A stretch of DNA of 64,000 nucleotides, from assembly GCF_036588685.1 (NCBI RefSeq), contig NC_086383.1:50984448-51048447 (forward strand), given 5' to 3'. The notes beneath the pieces were generated by a model. The model saw nothing but the letters and a program-made list of their open reading frames with translations. It did no database searches and was not told the origin of the DNA. Position 1 is the first letter of the stretch. Every line of letters starts with the position of its first letter. This stretch comes from Mytilus trossulus. Taxonomy: Eukaryota; Mollusca; Bivalvia; Mytilida; Mytilidae. The position numbers and the translations under genes are program-made. Shown in pieces: positions 45,240 through 59,000 of this stretch.

Positions 45240-45412
45240 CACACCAACACGACGGATTAAGCAATTCAAAAAAGGGGGTCCCAACCCAGGGTAAAATGGG
45301 GGTGGGGTCCAACTACATGTCTGTCCCATTACAAATACATTGATTGTCCAAAAAAATGGGGGGGGGGGGGGGGTCCAAACCCGTACCACTTTTGGATCCG
45401 CCACTGTACCAA
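45240..45412. repeat. Dispersed repeat with poly(G) tract, related to 5195-5340
   Basis: G-run rich, with about 16 consecutive G near 45358-45373, ending in GGATCCGCCACTG. It matches the order of blocks in the 5.2 kb copy. Small ORFs across it are artefacts of the G runs. Confidence 0.5.
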
Positions 45413-45891
45413 TTGTCAATATATTTAGTGTGAATTAATTTGATAGATTTATTCAAAGTTTATAGTTTCCATAATGTTTTATTTCTTGTTTAATCTAAAA
45501 ACAAATATAAACTTTATGATAGGCCTATAATAAACTCAATTTCTCATATTTTGTTGCATGAACGATTTTGCCAAAATTGTAGCTTGAAAATTGTAAGATG
45601 ACCTATACAAGAGGATCTGATCGGGGCCCTTCATTTAGAGCCTTACTGGCGAGACATTTCTGCCACACTACCAATTCGTTCATAGACCGTCGTTTTGGCT
45701 ACACTACGAATTCGTCCACAGGTCGTTTTGAGCCGCTTCCAGTACAGCCACAGCTGTTTCAGTCATTTATAATAATTATTAATTCTTAATCAATTATATT
45801 CCTCCCTTTATCATGTTTATGAACAATAAAAAAAAACACTTTACAAAGTACGGCAAAACTGGCAGTTAGATCGAAACTTCAGTGGCGGCCG

Positions 45892-46128
45892 AAACGGTCT
45901 GTGGCCGAACCGTCTGTGGCCGAAACATCTGTGGCCGTCTGTGGCCGTGTGGTCGTGAATGACGTTACGTCTGTGGCCGTGCACGACTTTACTTCTGTGG
46001 CCGTGTGGTCGTGAACGACGTTACGTCTGTGGCCGTGTGGTCGTGAACGACGTTACGTCTGTGGCCGTGTGGTCGTGAACGACGTTACGTCTGTGGCCGT
46101 GTGGTCGTGAACGTCTGTGGCCGAAACG
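45892..46128 (+). repeat. 32-bp GC-rich minisatellite built on GTCTGTGGCC
   Basis: The unit GTCTGTGGCCGTGTGGTCGT + GAACGACGTTAC occurs four to five times, with shorter GTCTGTGGCCGAAAC variants at both edges. It is rich in CpG in an otherwise AT-rich window. It lies between the divergent SDR gene B (start 44477) and BYSL (start 47016). Confidence 0.9.
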
Positions 46129-46997
46129 CCGGATAATGTTACCGGAACGTTCCGCAACGATTTCTATATTCTTTTATACTGTTCTCTATTCTTTACGTGT
46201 TTTTGTTTGTTTTCTCTATATATCCCTCTCTTGTTTTTCTCTCTATTCTTCGTGATAAACACGGACAAAGACGTATATCTAATATACGTCCTTAACACGG
46301 ACAAGCACTCTTTTATTCTCTAATCTCTATATCTTGAATTTTGCCTATGCTCATTATTCTATAAGTTTTTGCCCTTCAGTCTGCATTTTTACATTTTTCT
46401 ATTCTGTTAACCCAATCCATATCCCTTAACTTTTTAGTTATTTTTTAAAGTGAGACATTTTGAAAAATCAGAGATGGATTAGGGGACACAGTCTATGTTC
46501 CCGGCCTCTTATGCTACTTCATATGATCGAATTATTATCGCATAGCCCCCTTAAAGAATCTTTAAAAGTATCACCCCAAACATTGGCTTGACAGCCCTTC
46601 CCCTACTTTTTAAAATCATTAATCTGCAATTGCAAAGTGTTTGAAAAATTATTTCCAAGGAAATTTATAAATTTAAGATTTACTCTAACTTAAGTGTTCT
46701 AGGCCATGCACTTTCCGTAGGGTTTATCAGTTTACGTGAGAGAGAACATTAAAATACAGCAATACCAAATTTATAATACTAAAAAAAATCATGACACCAT
46801 GGTGAATTAGGCATGAACCAGTGTTTTATAATAAACTTTTAATGGTAATATGAAGTTAAATAGCAGTTATCAGCTGATTTTGATCACAGTATGATTCCGG
46901 TACTAATTTGTATAACACAATCTTTCCTTTATCCGCAAACTCTGGTAATTTTCGGAACTTCTTTGGACGAAACGATCTCTTCCATATTAATTGTCAA

Positions 46998-47003
46998 CAC
47001 GTG
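46998..47003 (+). promoter_or_regulatory. Palindromic E-box CACGTG just upstream of the bystin start
   Basis: CACGTG lies 13 nt before the BYSL ATG, probably in the 5' UTR or proximal promoter. Myc/Max binds this hexamer, and ribosome-biogenesis genes are typical Myc targets. One hexamer can occur by chance, so binding is an inference. Confidence 0.4.
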
Positions 47004-47015
47004 AAACCTGTAAAC

Positions 47016-50000
47016 ATGGGAAAGGCAAAGAAAGTTAAAGTATCTAAAACTGAGGGAGAAACCGACAAAACCCAAACACTTGCAGATCAGATCTTAACAG
47101 ATAAATCAGTTAAACTCAAAGGCCGAAATAAAATTCGTAACAGGAAGGACGAAGATGATTCGGTATAAACATGATATAAAACATAATAAATATTTTTTAG
47201 GCATCGCATGTCATAAACTTAAAGCATAGGTCATTTCTGGGGTAAATAATAAATAAATAAGCTTTATATAGAGTTGGCAAGGTATAACAAACAGAGACAA
47301 CATAAGCTCAAAAGAGCTTTTAACCAACTGCAGAGCTCCAGATAAGCTGCGTATATGCGTCATCACGCAATACAAATAATAAAAAACCCAATGCAATTGC
47401 CCATTGCAGGGTTCAAAAACCCAATTAATTCAAAGGAAAACCCAATTATATACCAAAACCATGAGTTATCAACCCTTTTATTGGCTACCGTTTGCGTTAT
47501 TTACCCTTATCTGTTTACAGTCGTCGCGTAAATCTATTTTTATAATATTTATAATTGGAAATTTCCTTTCGTTCTAAAAAGAGATCCCTACATCAAGCAG
47601 CTAAAGTGGGTCCCTGTTGGAGTTTTTTCTTGCTCAATAGGTACACGTGTTTTTGAAAACATTTGGATCTTCTCGGCGTTTATCCGATTAGCGTGTGTCA
47701 TGTAGTCATATTTTTTTCGCATTGCTCGGGATTTATCATAACATACATTGAATTAAAACGAAAGTGAATGTCCGTTAAAAATATTGAATAGAAGCATGTT
47801 TTCTGCTTCATTTGAAAAGCTGATGGAAAGTTATGATGATAACAAGACTCAGCCAGTGTTTTTAGGAAGCGTCCATGGAACGCACGAGCGTGTGTGTGTA
47901 CCTTAACGAGAACATTGCTAATAAACACGGGGTTTCGTCAAAAACGAAATCAGTTGGAAAAAGTGAAATGGCCAAATCAATTATGACATGATATAGCATC
48001 AGAAACCAACATTTCTAATAAAAGACAACAAAACCCAGATTTATGTTAATTGAATAAAACAAAAACATTCAAGTATAATTAGAGTTTTTATACTATTTTT
48101 TTTTTATTTCACGGTTAATTAATGAATACACACACACAGGCACTGGTCTCACAATTTATTATATAAAGGTATAAAGACGAGTGCCTGTGAATACACATAT
48201 CCGTTTTTGTGAGAAAATACAAAAATGGCCAAAAGGTTTGAAACGGGACACAAATTAATACTTCAATTGCTCCTCAGTGAATAAACCAAATAAAACAGCT
48301 AGCAAATAACCCTAACCCTTACCCTTAACCAAATAAAACAGCTAAACAAAGAAAGAAACATATTTAAGATGGAAAAAAATCTGGGGTTGATAGTGCCTAA
48401 ATATTAATATTGTGTTGATGAAAAAACCCAATACATTAAGGAGCTTTGTGGTGAAAAACCCAATTTGGTATCAACCTGAGGGGTGAAGTGGAATTGATAA
48501 TGCAATTAAAAAACTTTATCACCCAATTATATAAGAAAATGGTGGGTAAAACCCCCAATTTGTGAATTCTTATCTGGAGCTCTGGATATTTGCCCTGATT
48601 TTTATTCTTTTCTTATTGTTGTCTAGTTGCATTATTTTAAGTATTTGAATAAAATATGGTAAAGTTTGTTGAAAAATTGACAATATTTATATTGCCGCAA
48701 TCAATTTATCATTTTTCCTTTGATTTGCAGAGTAGAAAACTGGAATACAATATACATGTATATACTGTATCTTTATTGATATTTGTTTACAAGATAATTG
48801 TATTATGTCAATCACAAATGTATACAGTACAACTAGTCTGAGAGTATAAATAAATGAACTTGTAAATCCATTTCATAATTAACAGTTCTTACATCATTGT
48901 TTTTATTAATTTCAAGCTGAATATTTTATCAAAAGAAAAGTTTGTTTTTATTATTAATCCATCGAAAGACAATGACATTAATCAGTGATTATTTTTTCAT
49001 TGAACAATTAATGATCCGAAACAAGCCATAAACTTTAAATATTTCAATGTTTCCATAAATTTTCAAGAATATACAAGATATATACCATAGAAATATCCGA
49101 ATAAGTTTATTCAACTTCAATGCTCTGAATATTAATATTTTTTATAGTAGAGCGAACAGACTCTATGAGCAAACGGACCTAGGGCGATCATGTCAGTCAG
49201 GGGTACTACTTGTACAAGTGTATTTTATTTACTTGAAGAAGTGAAAAAAAATATACACATATAAGTAAATAAATAATGCTTGAATAATCTCCCCTTAATT
49301 TTCTGAAAAGTTTACTTATACAAGTAAATTTTTCTTACAATCTCACAAAAATCCTTAAGTTTTGAGATGTAAAATCATGCCTTTAATGATTTTTCCCAGG
49401 TTTGCTCAAATTTTTTCATTTAAGTTCAATGTTTCATCTCATTAATTCATCAAAGAAACTCAAGGCAATCTAAAATTGCTCCTTTGGGGCTTGTAAATGA
49501 GCAGTGTTAAGAAGATAACAGACAAATGGGACTTTCATTGTCCATGAAATTACACTTGAATGATAAGTAAAGACATCTGCAAAGGGTACACAATTCAAAA
49601 TTCTATTAGAGCAAAGAAATCTTCAGAATTTAAGAAAAGAAGAAAGGATAAAAAAATTTACCTATACAAGTAAAAAAATCTGAATGCGGAAGGGACATAA
49701 GTCAGCCATTTTTTTTTACTTATACAAGTAAATAAAATTCACTTGTATAAATATCCTACAAATTTACTTATATGTGTATATTTTTTTTTACTACTTTAAG
49801 TAAATAAAATACACTTGTACAAGTAGTACCCCTGACTGCATGTTATTAGGGCGAACGGTCCGAATACCAAGTCATACATGCAATATGCACAGTAAAAATC
49901 AGCTTAAAAGAAGTCTGAGTTAGAATACAATGTAGGTATCAAAAGAAACAAAGAAAAAATGACAAGACTTTATTTTATTATGATGCCTCTTATTTTCTGT

Positions 50001-53000
50001 AATAACTTGTTGAAGATTCATGTACATTGTAGCTATATACCTTTGGCTGTTCAATACCTTGGCAGTCCAATTAATTAGTGTAATAACCTCAACTTCAAAA
50101 CAGCAGAAAAAAGTCCATATGAAACATTCATTCAAGAAAACAGCCTAATTTTTTTTGAGAAATGTGGTACACCATTTACTTCAAGGTCAATTGGTGTCAT
50201 TGAACAATCAATTCTATATTCATTGTTATATGAAATTTTAAAAGAGCATAATTTAGGACATAGGAAAGTACGGGAAAATGCACAACTATTAAGCACATAA
50301 GCAACACGACCGGTGCCACATGTGGAGCAAGATCTGCTTACCCTTCCAGAGCACTTGAGATCACCCCTAGTTTTTTGGAAGGGTTCATGTTGTTTATTCT
50401 TTAGTTTTCTATGTTGTGTCATGTGTACTATTGTTTTTCTGTTGTTTTTTTTTCATTTTTAGCCATGGCATTGTCCGTTTGTTTTAGATTTATGAGTTTG
50501 ACTGTCCCTTTGGTATCTTTCGTCCCTCTTTTGAAGATGTCTCATTGTTTATGATAATACACGACAATGTACATGTATAAGAGTAACAAATATTACAAAC
50601 ATTATCCAATGACAATCACAGAAATACATGTACATACAGGTTACTGACTTGGGATGTACATGGACAGTATGTAGTGGGATGAAATGTGTCTGTAAAGTTA
50701 AAAATAAAATGCCAGAATCAATGGGACACTTTGAAAACTGTCTAAATATGAGAAAATAAAGGGTGGCAGATAGGTGAAACTTGAAGAGAAAAATGAACAA
50801 ATTGATGCCCCATTTATATAATTACAAGGCCATCAGTCGGCTCCCTAAGCAATGAAGCAGCACATCTATTTTGGGCGGCATCTATCTACTTTTTGATTTG
50901 GACAAACTCTGACATCCCATGGCCACATCTTGTCTGGCAAAAGAGCTGTACCACGTCAGATTTATCTCGAACTAGTGCATGTTGTAACAACACATCATAA
51001 GAAAACACTGGAAACATCAGTTGCTAATGGCTTACTTGTATATCTTTAGAACAAAATGAAGCAGAAATACAATAGATACAAAGTTACAAATGCAATACAA
51101 GAGTACTTTCAGTTTACATGTCTAATGACTTTGCCTAAAGATTTGCCAAAAGGCATGAATCTTTACTTATTTGATATTTAAATATTTAATATTAACAAAG
51201 CCTGTTTAATTTACTGTATTTTAGTATGTTGATGACAAGCTATCTAAGAAGATTTTGGAACAAGCAAGATTACAACAAGCAGAACTTGAAGAGGAACATG
51301 GAATTATAAGGTAGACAACAAACACTAAACAAACTTTGGTATAGGTAAATAGAAATCTATGAAATTTAAACACAAGGTTAATGACCACAAAAGAAAGGTT
51401 GGGATTGATTTTGGGAGTTTTGGTCTCAACAGTTTAGGAATTAGGTGCCAAAATTAAACTTGCTTGATTTAATCAAAAATTGAACGATTGGGGTTCTTTG
51501 ATCATGTTGATATCTAACTGTGTATTTAGATTCTTAATTTTTATACAACCTCGTGGTATATTGCTATCACGTTGGCGTCGTCGTCCGAATACTTTTAGTT
51601 TTCACACTCTAACTTAAGTAAAAGTGAATAGAAATCTATGAAATTTTAAGTTCATTAGAACACATTCATTCCGTGTCAGAAACCTATGCTGTGTCAACTA
51701 TTTAATCACAATCCAAATTTAGAGCTGGATTCAGCTTGAATGTTGTGTCCATACTTGCCCCAACCGTTCAGGGTTCAACCTCTGCGGTCGTATTAAGCTG
51801 CGCCCTGCTGGAGCATCTGGTTGGTTCTGTTTTCAAATTGATATACATTAAAGTCAAAAGGGTTCATAATTAAACTTAGTTTGAATTTTATAACAACAAT
51901 TAAATTCTTGGGGTTCTTTGATATGCTGAATCTAAACATGCACTTAGATTTTTAAACGACCGCAAAATTTTCGTCGTATATTGCTATCACGTTGGCTTCG
52001 TCGTCGTCCGAATACTTTTAGTTTTCGCACTCTAACTTTAGCAAAAGTGAATAGAAATCTATGAAATTTTAACACAAGGTTTATGACCACAAAAGGAAGG
52101 TTGGGATTGATTTTGGGAGTTTTGATCCCAACATTTTCGGAATAAGGGGCCAAAAAGGGCCCAAATAAGCATTTTCTTGTTTTTCGCACATTAACTTTAG
52201 TAAAAGTAAATAGAAATCTATGAAATTTTGACACAAGGTTTGTGACCACAAAAGGAAGGTTAGGATTGATTTTGGGAGTTTTGGATCTAATAGTTTAGGA
52301 ATCAGGGGCCAAAAAGGGGTCCAAATAAGCATTTTTTTTGGTTTTCCCATCATAACTTTAGTATAAGTTAATAGATATCTATGATATTTAAACACAAGGT
52401 TTATGACCATAAAAGGAAGGTTGGTATTGATTTGGGGAATTTTGGTCCAAACAGTTCAGGAATTAGGGGCCCAAAGGGTCCAAAATTAAACTTTGTTTGA
52501 TTTCATCAAAATTGAATAATTGGGGTTCTTTGATATCCCGAATCTAACTGTGTATGTAGATTCTTAACTTTTGGTCCCGTTTTCAAATTGGTCTACATTA
52601 AGGTTCAAAGGGTCCAAAATTAAACTTGGTTTGATTTTGACAAAAAATGAATCCTTTGGGTTCTTTGATATGCTGAATCTAAAAATGTACTAAGTTTCTT
52701 GATTATTGGCACAGTTTTCAAGTTGGTCCAAATTGGGGTCCAAAATTAAACTTTGTTTGATTTCATCAAAAATTGAATAAATGGGGTTCTTTGATACGCC
52801 AAATCTAACTGTGTATGTAGATTCTTGATTTTTGGTCCTGTTTTCAAATTGGTCTACATTAAAGTCCAAAGGGTCCAAAATTAAACTTAGTTTGATTTTG
52901 ACAAAAAATTAATCCGTTGGGTTCTTTGATATGCTGAATCTAAAAATGTACTAAGTTTCTTGATTATTGGCACAGTTTTCAAGTTGGTCCAAATCGGGGT

Positions 53001-56000
53001 CCAAAATTAAACTTTGTTTGATTTCATCAAAAATTGAATAAATGGGGTTCTTTGATGCGCCAAATCTAACTGTGTATGTAGATTCTTGATTTTTGGTCCT
53101 GTTTTCAAATTGGTCTACATTAAAGTCCAAAGGGTCCAAAATTAAACTTAGTTTGATTTTAACAAAAATTGAAATCATGGGGTTCTTTGATATGCTGAGT
53201 CCAAACATGTACTTAGATTTTTGATTATGGACCCAGTTTTCAAGTTGATCCAAATCAGGATCTAAAATTATTACATTAAGTATTGTGCAATAGCAAGTCT
53301 TTTCAATTGCACAGTATTGCGCAATGGCAAGAAATATCTAATTGCACAATATTGTGAAATAGCAAATTTTTTTTTAATTAGAGTTATCTTTCTTTGTCCA
53401 GAATAGTAAGCAAGAAATATCTAATTGCACAATATTGTGCAATAGCAAGATTTTTTTTTAATTGGAGTTATCTTTCTTTGTCTAGAATCAACTTAAATCT
53501 TTGTTATATACAATATACAATGTATATTCACTTTTTACTACCAACTGATAAATTAAAATAATCTTTACCATTCAGTGATAACAAGCAGTTTTTATACGAC
53601 CGCAAATTTTGAAAAAAATTTCGTCGTATATTGCTATCACGTTGGCGTCGTCGTCGTCGTCGTTGTCCGAATACTTTTAGTTTTCGCACTCTAACTTTAG
53701 TAAAAGTGAATAGAAATCTATGAAATTTTAACACAAGGTTTATGACCATAAAAGGAAGGCTGGTATTGATTTTGGGAGTTTTGGTCCCAACATTTTAGGA
53801 ATTAGGGGCCAAAAAGGGCCCAAATGAGCATTTTCTTGGTTTTTGCACTATAACTTTAGTTTAAGTTAATAGAAATCTATGAAATTTTGACACAATGTTT
53901 ATGACCACAAAAGAAAGGTTGGGATTGATTTTGGGAGTTTTGGTTTCAACAGTTTAGGAATAAGGGGCCAAAAAAGGGCCCAAATAAGCATTTTTCTTGG
54001 TTTTCGCACAATAACTTTAGTTAAAGTAAATAGAAATCAATGAAATTTAAACACAATGTTTATGACCACAAAAGAAAGGTTGGTATTGATTTTGGGAGTT
54101 TCGGTCCCAACAGTTTAGGAATTAGGGGCCAAAAAAGGACCCAAATAAGCATTTTTCTTGGTTTTCGCACCATAGCGTTAGTATAAGTAAATAGAAATCT
54201 ATGAAATTTAAACACAAGGTTTATGACTATAAAAGGAAGGTTGGTATTGATTTTGGGAGTTTTGGTCACAACAGTTAAGGAAAAAGGGGCCCAAAGGGTC
54301 CAAAATTAAACTTTGTTTGATTTCATCAAAATTGAATAATTGGGGTTCTTTAATATGCTGAATCTAAATGTGTATGTAGATTCTTAATTTTTGGTCCCGT
54401 TTTCAAATTGGTCTACATTAAGGTCCAAAGGGTCCAAAATTAAACTTAGTTTGATTTTAACAAAAATTGAAACCTTGGGGTTCTTTGATATGCTGAATCT
54501 AAAAATGTTCTTAGATTTTTGATTATTGGCCCAGTTTTCAAGTTGGCCCAAATCGAGGTCCAAAATTAAACATTGTTTGATTTCATCAAAAATTGAATAA
54601 TTGGGGTTCTTTGATATGCCAAATCTAACTGTGTATGTAGATTCTTAATTTTTGGTCCAGTTTTAAAATTGGTCTAAATTAAAGTGCAAAGGGTCCAAAA
54701 TTGAACTTAGTTTGATTTTAACAAAAATTGAAACCTTGGGGTTCTTTGATATGCTGAATCTAAAAATGTACTTAGATTTTTGATTATTGGCCCAGTTTTC
54801 AAGTTGGCCCAAATCGAGGTCCAAAATTAAACATTGTTTGATTTCATCAAAAATTGAATAATTGGGGTTCTTTGATATGCCAAATCTAACTGTGTATGTA
54901 GATTCTTAATTTTTGGTCCAGTTTTAAAATTGGTCTAAATTAAAGTGCAAAGGGTCCAAAATTGAACTAAGTTTGATTTTAACAAAAATTAAATTCTTGG
55001 GCCTCTTTGATATGCTGAATCTAAACATGTACTTAGATTTTTGATTATGGGCCCAGTTTTCAAGTTGGTCCAAATCAGGATCTAAAATTATTATATTAAG
55101 TATTGTGCAATAGCAAGTCTTTTCAATTGCACAGTATTGTGCAATGGCAAGAAATATCTAATTTCACAATATTTTGAAATAGCAAATTTTTTTTTTAATT
55201 AAGAGTTATCTTTCTTTGTCCAGTATAGTAAGCAAGAAATATCTGCAAGAATTTTTTTAATTGGAGTTATCTTTCTTTGTCCAGAATCAACTTAAATCTT
55301 TGTTATATACAATATACAATGTATATTCACTTTTTACTACCAACTGATAAATTTAAATACTCTTTACCATTCAGTGATAACAAGCAGTTTTTTTACATCT
55401 TAATATTTTATGATGTATTTAAATGAGTAGTAATTGTTGCAAATTCCATTAGAATATTTTAATTGAAATTAGTTTTGGAATAAGGGAAAGGGGGATGTGA
55501 TTAAAAAATTGGGTTCAATTTTTCTCATTTGAAATTTCATAAATAAAAAGAAAATTTCTTCAAACATTTTTTTGAGAGGATTAATATTCAACAGCATAGT
55601 GAATTGCTCTAAGAGAAAACAAAATTTTTAAGTTCATTTGAATACATTCATTCTGTGTCAGAAACCTATGCTGTGTTAACTATTTAATCACAATCCAAAT
55701 TTAGAGCGGAATCCAGCTTGAATGTTGTGTCCATACTTGCCCCAACCGTTCAGGGTTCAACCTCTGCGGTCGTATAAAGCTACGCCCTGCGGAGCATCTG
55801 GTTTTACATTTTATTTACAGTTTATTTTATGATGTATTTGAATGAGTAGTTATTGTTGCAAACTCCATTGGAAATTTTAATTGAGATTAGTTTTGGAATA
55901 AGGGAAAGGGGGATGTGATTAAAATAATTTGGTTCAATTTTTCTCATTTGAAATTTCATAAATAAAAAGAAAATTTCTTCAAACATTTTTTTGAGAGGAT

Positions 56001-59000
56001 TGATATTCAACAGCATAGTGAATTGCTCTAAGAGATAAAAAATTTAAGTTCATTAGAACACATTCATTCTGTGTCAGAAACCTATGCTGTGTCAACTATT
56101 TAATCACAATTCAAATTTAGAGCTGAATCCAGCTTGAATGTTGTGTCCATACTTGCCCCAACCGTTCAGGGTTCAACCTCTACGGTCGTATAAAGCTACG
56201 CCCTGCAGAGCATCTGGTTTATTATGGACCCAGTTTTCAAGTTGGTCTAAATTGGGATCCAAAATTAAAAATTGTTTGATTTCAACAAAAATTGAAAATA
56301 TGGGGTTCTTTGATATATGTGGAATTTAACCATGTATTTAGATTTTTGATATTTGGGCCCCTTTAACAAATTGGTCTACATTGAATTTTAAAGGGTCCAA
56401 AATTGAACTTTATTTGATTTCATCAAAAATTTGACTCTTGGGGTTCTTTGATATGTTGAATCTAACCATGTATTTAAATTTTGGATAATGGACCATAATA
56501 GGTAAATGTTCAATTTAAATTTTTAAGTTCTTAGACCACATTCGTTCTGTGTCAGAACCTACTATTCTGTATCAACAATTTAATCACAATCCGAATTCAG
56601 AGCTGTATCAAGCTTGAATGTTGTGTTTATACTTGCCCCAACTGTTCAGGATTCAACCTCTGTGGTCGTATCAAGCTGTGCCCTGAGGAGCATCTGGTTT
56701 GTTATTTGATAAAGGACTTTCTTGGTTTTGAATTTTTGTAAAAAAAATATAAATGTTGTGCAGTCTGTTTTATAAAGTGTTGTGTTTTATGAAGTGCAGG
56801 ATTCTGATTAAAATTATACTTTTATACATATGTTTACATGAATATTGATTTTTTTTTTAGGTCCCAACCTGTAAAGAAAAAGACCACCTTGGATACAGGG
56901 CCACCACGAGATGATTCAGATTCTGACAATGATCTTGCCTCTGATAATGAAGAATTTTATGAAGACATTGTAAGTTAGGACTATATAAAAATGTATCATA
57001 TGTGAAAAATTGTTTCTTTTGGCCTTCTTGGTTTTCCCACACTAAATTTGTTAAAGGGAAATAACTGGAGCTCACTCTATACTGCTTGTCTCATTGGCAA
57101 TTATTCATATCATTTGAATTTGATGAAGATGTGGTTAGGATATTAAAAAAAATAAAATAAGGAGCAGTTATAAACTCTTAGTTGAATAGAAAAAGATGAT
57201 AACATACATGTAGAAACTTCATAAGAAAGGGCAAGTAAAAAGGAATGTGTCCAGAGTTTCATGACTGACCCAAAATAAGGATTTCTTTAGAATTTTTTTA
57301 TCAACATATCAGAAGTTGTTACTGGTAAATCATTTAAATTTCATTTTAAGAATTTAAGGAATTCTGACTAATTTTTTAGTAAATTTAGCAATTTTTTTTT
57401 ATATGTCTGTTTTATTGCTTGCCAAATTTTTATAAACTTTTACAATAGGCTAGTATCAGTTATATCTGGGACAAGTTGTATTATGGTGGACAATAGACTT
57501 TTTTTAAAAGAGTTATGCCCCTTGGAAATATTAAATAAGTGGAAGGTGGGGGACTTAAGAACTTTTTTTTCTTTTTAATGTTTCGCAGGAAGTGGATGAA
57601 GATGATGAGAAAGCCTTACAAATGTTCATGTCCAACGAGCCGGTCAAACAAAGAACTCTGGCCGATATCATAATGGAGAAAATCACAGAGAAGAAGACAG
57701 AAGTACAAACACAAATGTCAGGTAAATATTCAGTCAGGGGACTTACTTACATGAGTGATTTTCTAAATCACTGATTCAAGTAACATTATTTCCACAAAGG
57801 TTGGGAGTAAGAGTTGTCTTTCTTTAATAATCTCCTATCTAAGTAGTACAAATTAATCACTAGAAGAAGTGATTTAATTTTATTGTTACTTTAAATATAG
57901 AATACTAATGATCCAGGGACTAATTACGTTTCTAAAATTATCAGAACCAACATCTGTGTTGATAGGATGACCAGGTCATTTCAAGTTATGACCTTGTACT
58001 GAATCTAGGTAATGACATGAAATGTTTAAGTATCATACATCAATTTCCTTCCCAAACATCACTACTTTAAGTATCATTATCTTAATAACCCCCACTAATT
58101 TCAACACCCTGTGTATTCCTGTTGTAGGCGAAATAAAATGGAGAATGGAAATGGGGAATGTATTAATTTTCCTAAAGTGATGCTAACAAATCCTAAAGAG
58201 AAAATGCCGTAGACTTATTAAGCATAACAAATGGTGAATTAGTATTTTCTTTTTTACTTGCATATATAAATTTTGAGACACATAATTTTCTTTAAACTGC
58301 TCACATTTTATATTCAGCATTATTTCTGTTTATTTTTAAGCAAGTATGTCTCTTCTCATAAAAAAATATAATTTACCGATGAACTTAAAAATCTAGTCTA
58401 GTTTTTGTTAAAAAACTTTAAAGAATTAACAACAACATTCTGCTTTGAAATCTTTTATTTGTTTCAAGCAATTCTGTAATCGTAAAAAGAAAATGGCGTG
58501 GTCTCTTTAGCATAACAAATAGTGAATAATATTTTCTTTTTTACTTGTATACAAAACTTTGAGACATGTAATTTCCTTTAAACTGCCCACATTTATTCAG
58601 TGTTAGTCTCCATTTATTTTTACACAAGTATATTTCTTTTGTAAATTAAATATTGATTTACTCGTGTTACTGAACAGAAAAAAAACGAGGTACACATCAA
58701 ATATAGTTTTTTTCTTCAATAAAACTATTTTAAAATGTACAGTGAAAGAATTAACAATAACATTTTGCTTTTAAATCTTTAATTTGTTTCAAGCAATCAG
58801 AAATATAACCTGGTTATCAATAGACAGGAAATACAACTTTTTTTTTTTTCATTTACATAAGTAATCTCACATACCTTGACTGTAGCTTGTCGACATAGAT
58901 CAGAAGGATTAGGGCAATAAGTTACCTGGTGTGACAGCGTGTCACACCGGACTAGGAGAAATGTTGCTATTAAACTAAACAAAAGGTAGCGAATGTACGC

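Noticed and set aside
45598-45789. Arg/Ser-rich 63-aa frame near the minisatellite
   Set aside because: No homology recognised and no splice or start support; kept out of the gene list.
48300-48332. CCCTAACCCTTACCC run resembling telomere repeats
   Set aside because: Only about two to three imperfect units inside intron 1 of bystin; too short and irregular for an interstitial telomere claim.
51944-54269. Several minus-strand frames of 60-110 aa with similar sequences (for example [15 protein letters not shown]-type)
   Set aside because: They are translations of the tandem modules in bystin intron 2. The similarity reflects the DNA repeat, with no domain or independent start signals.
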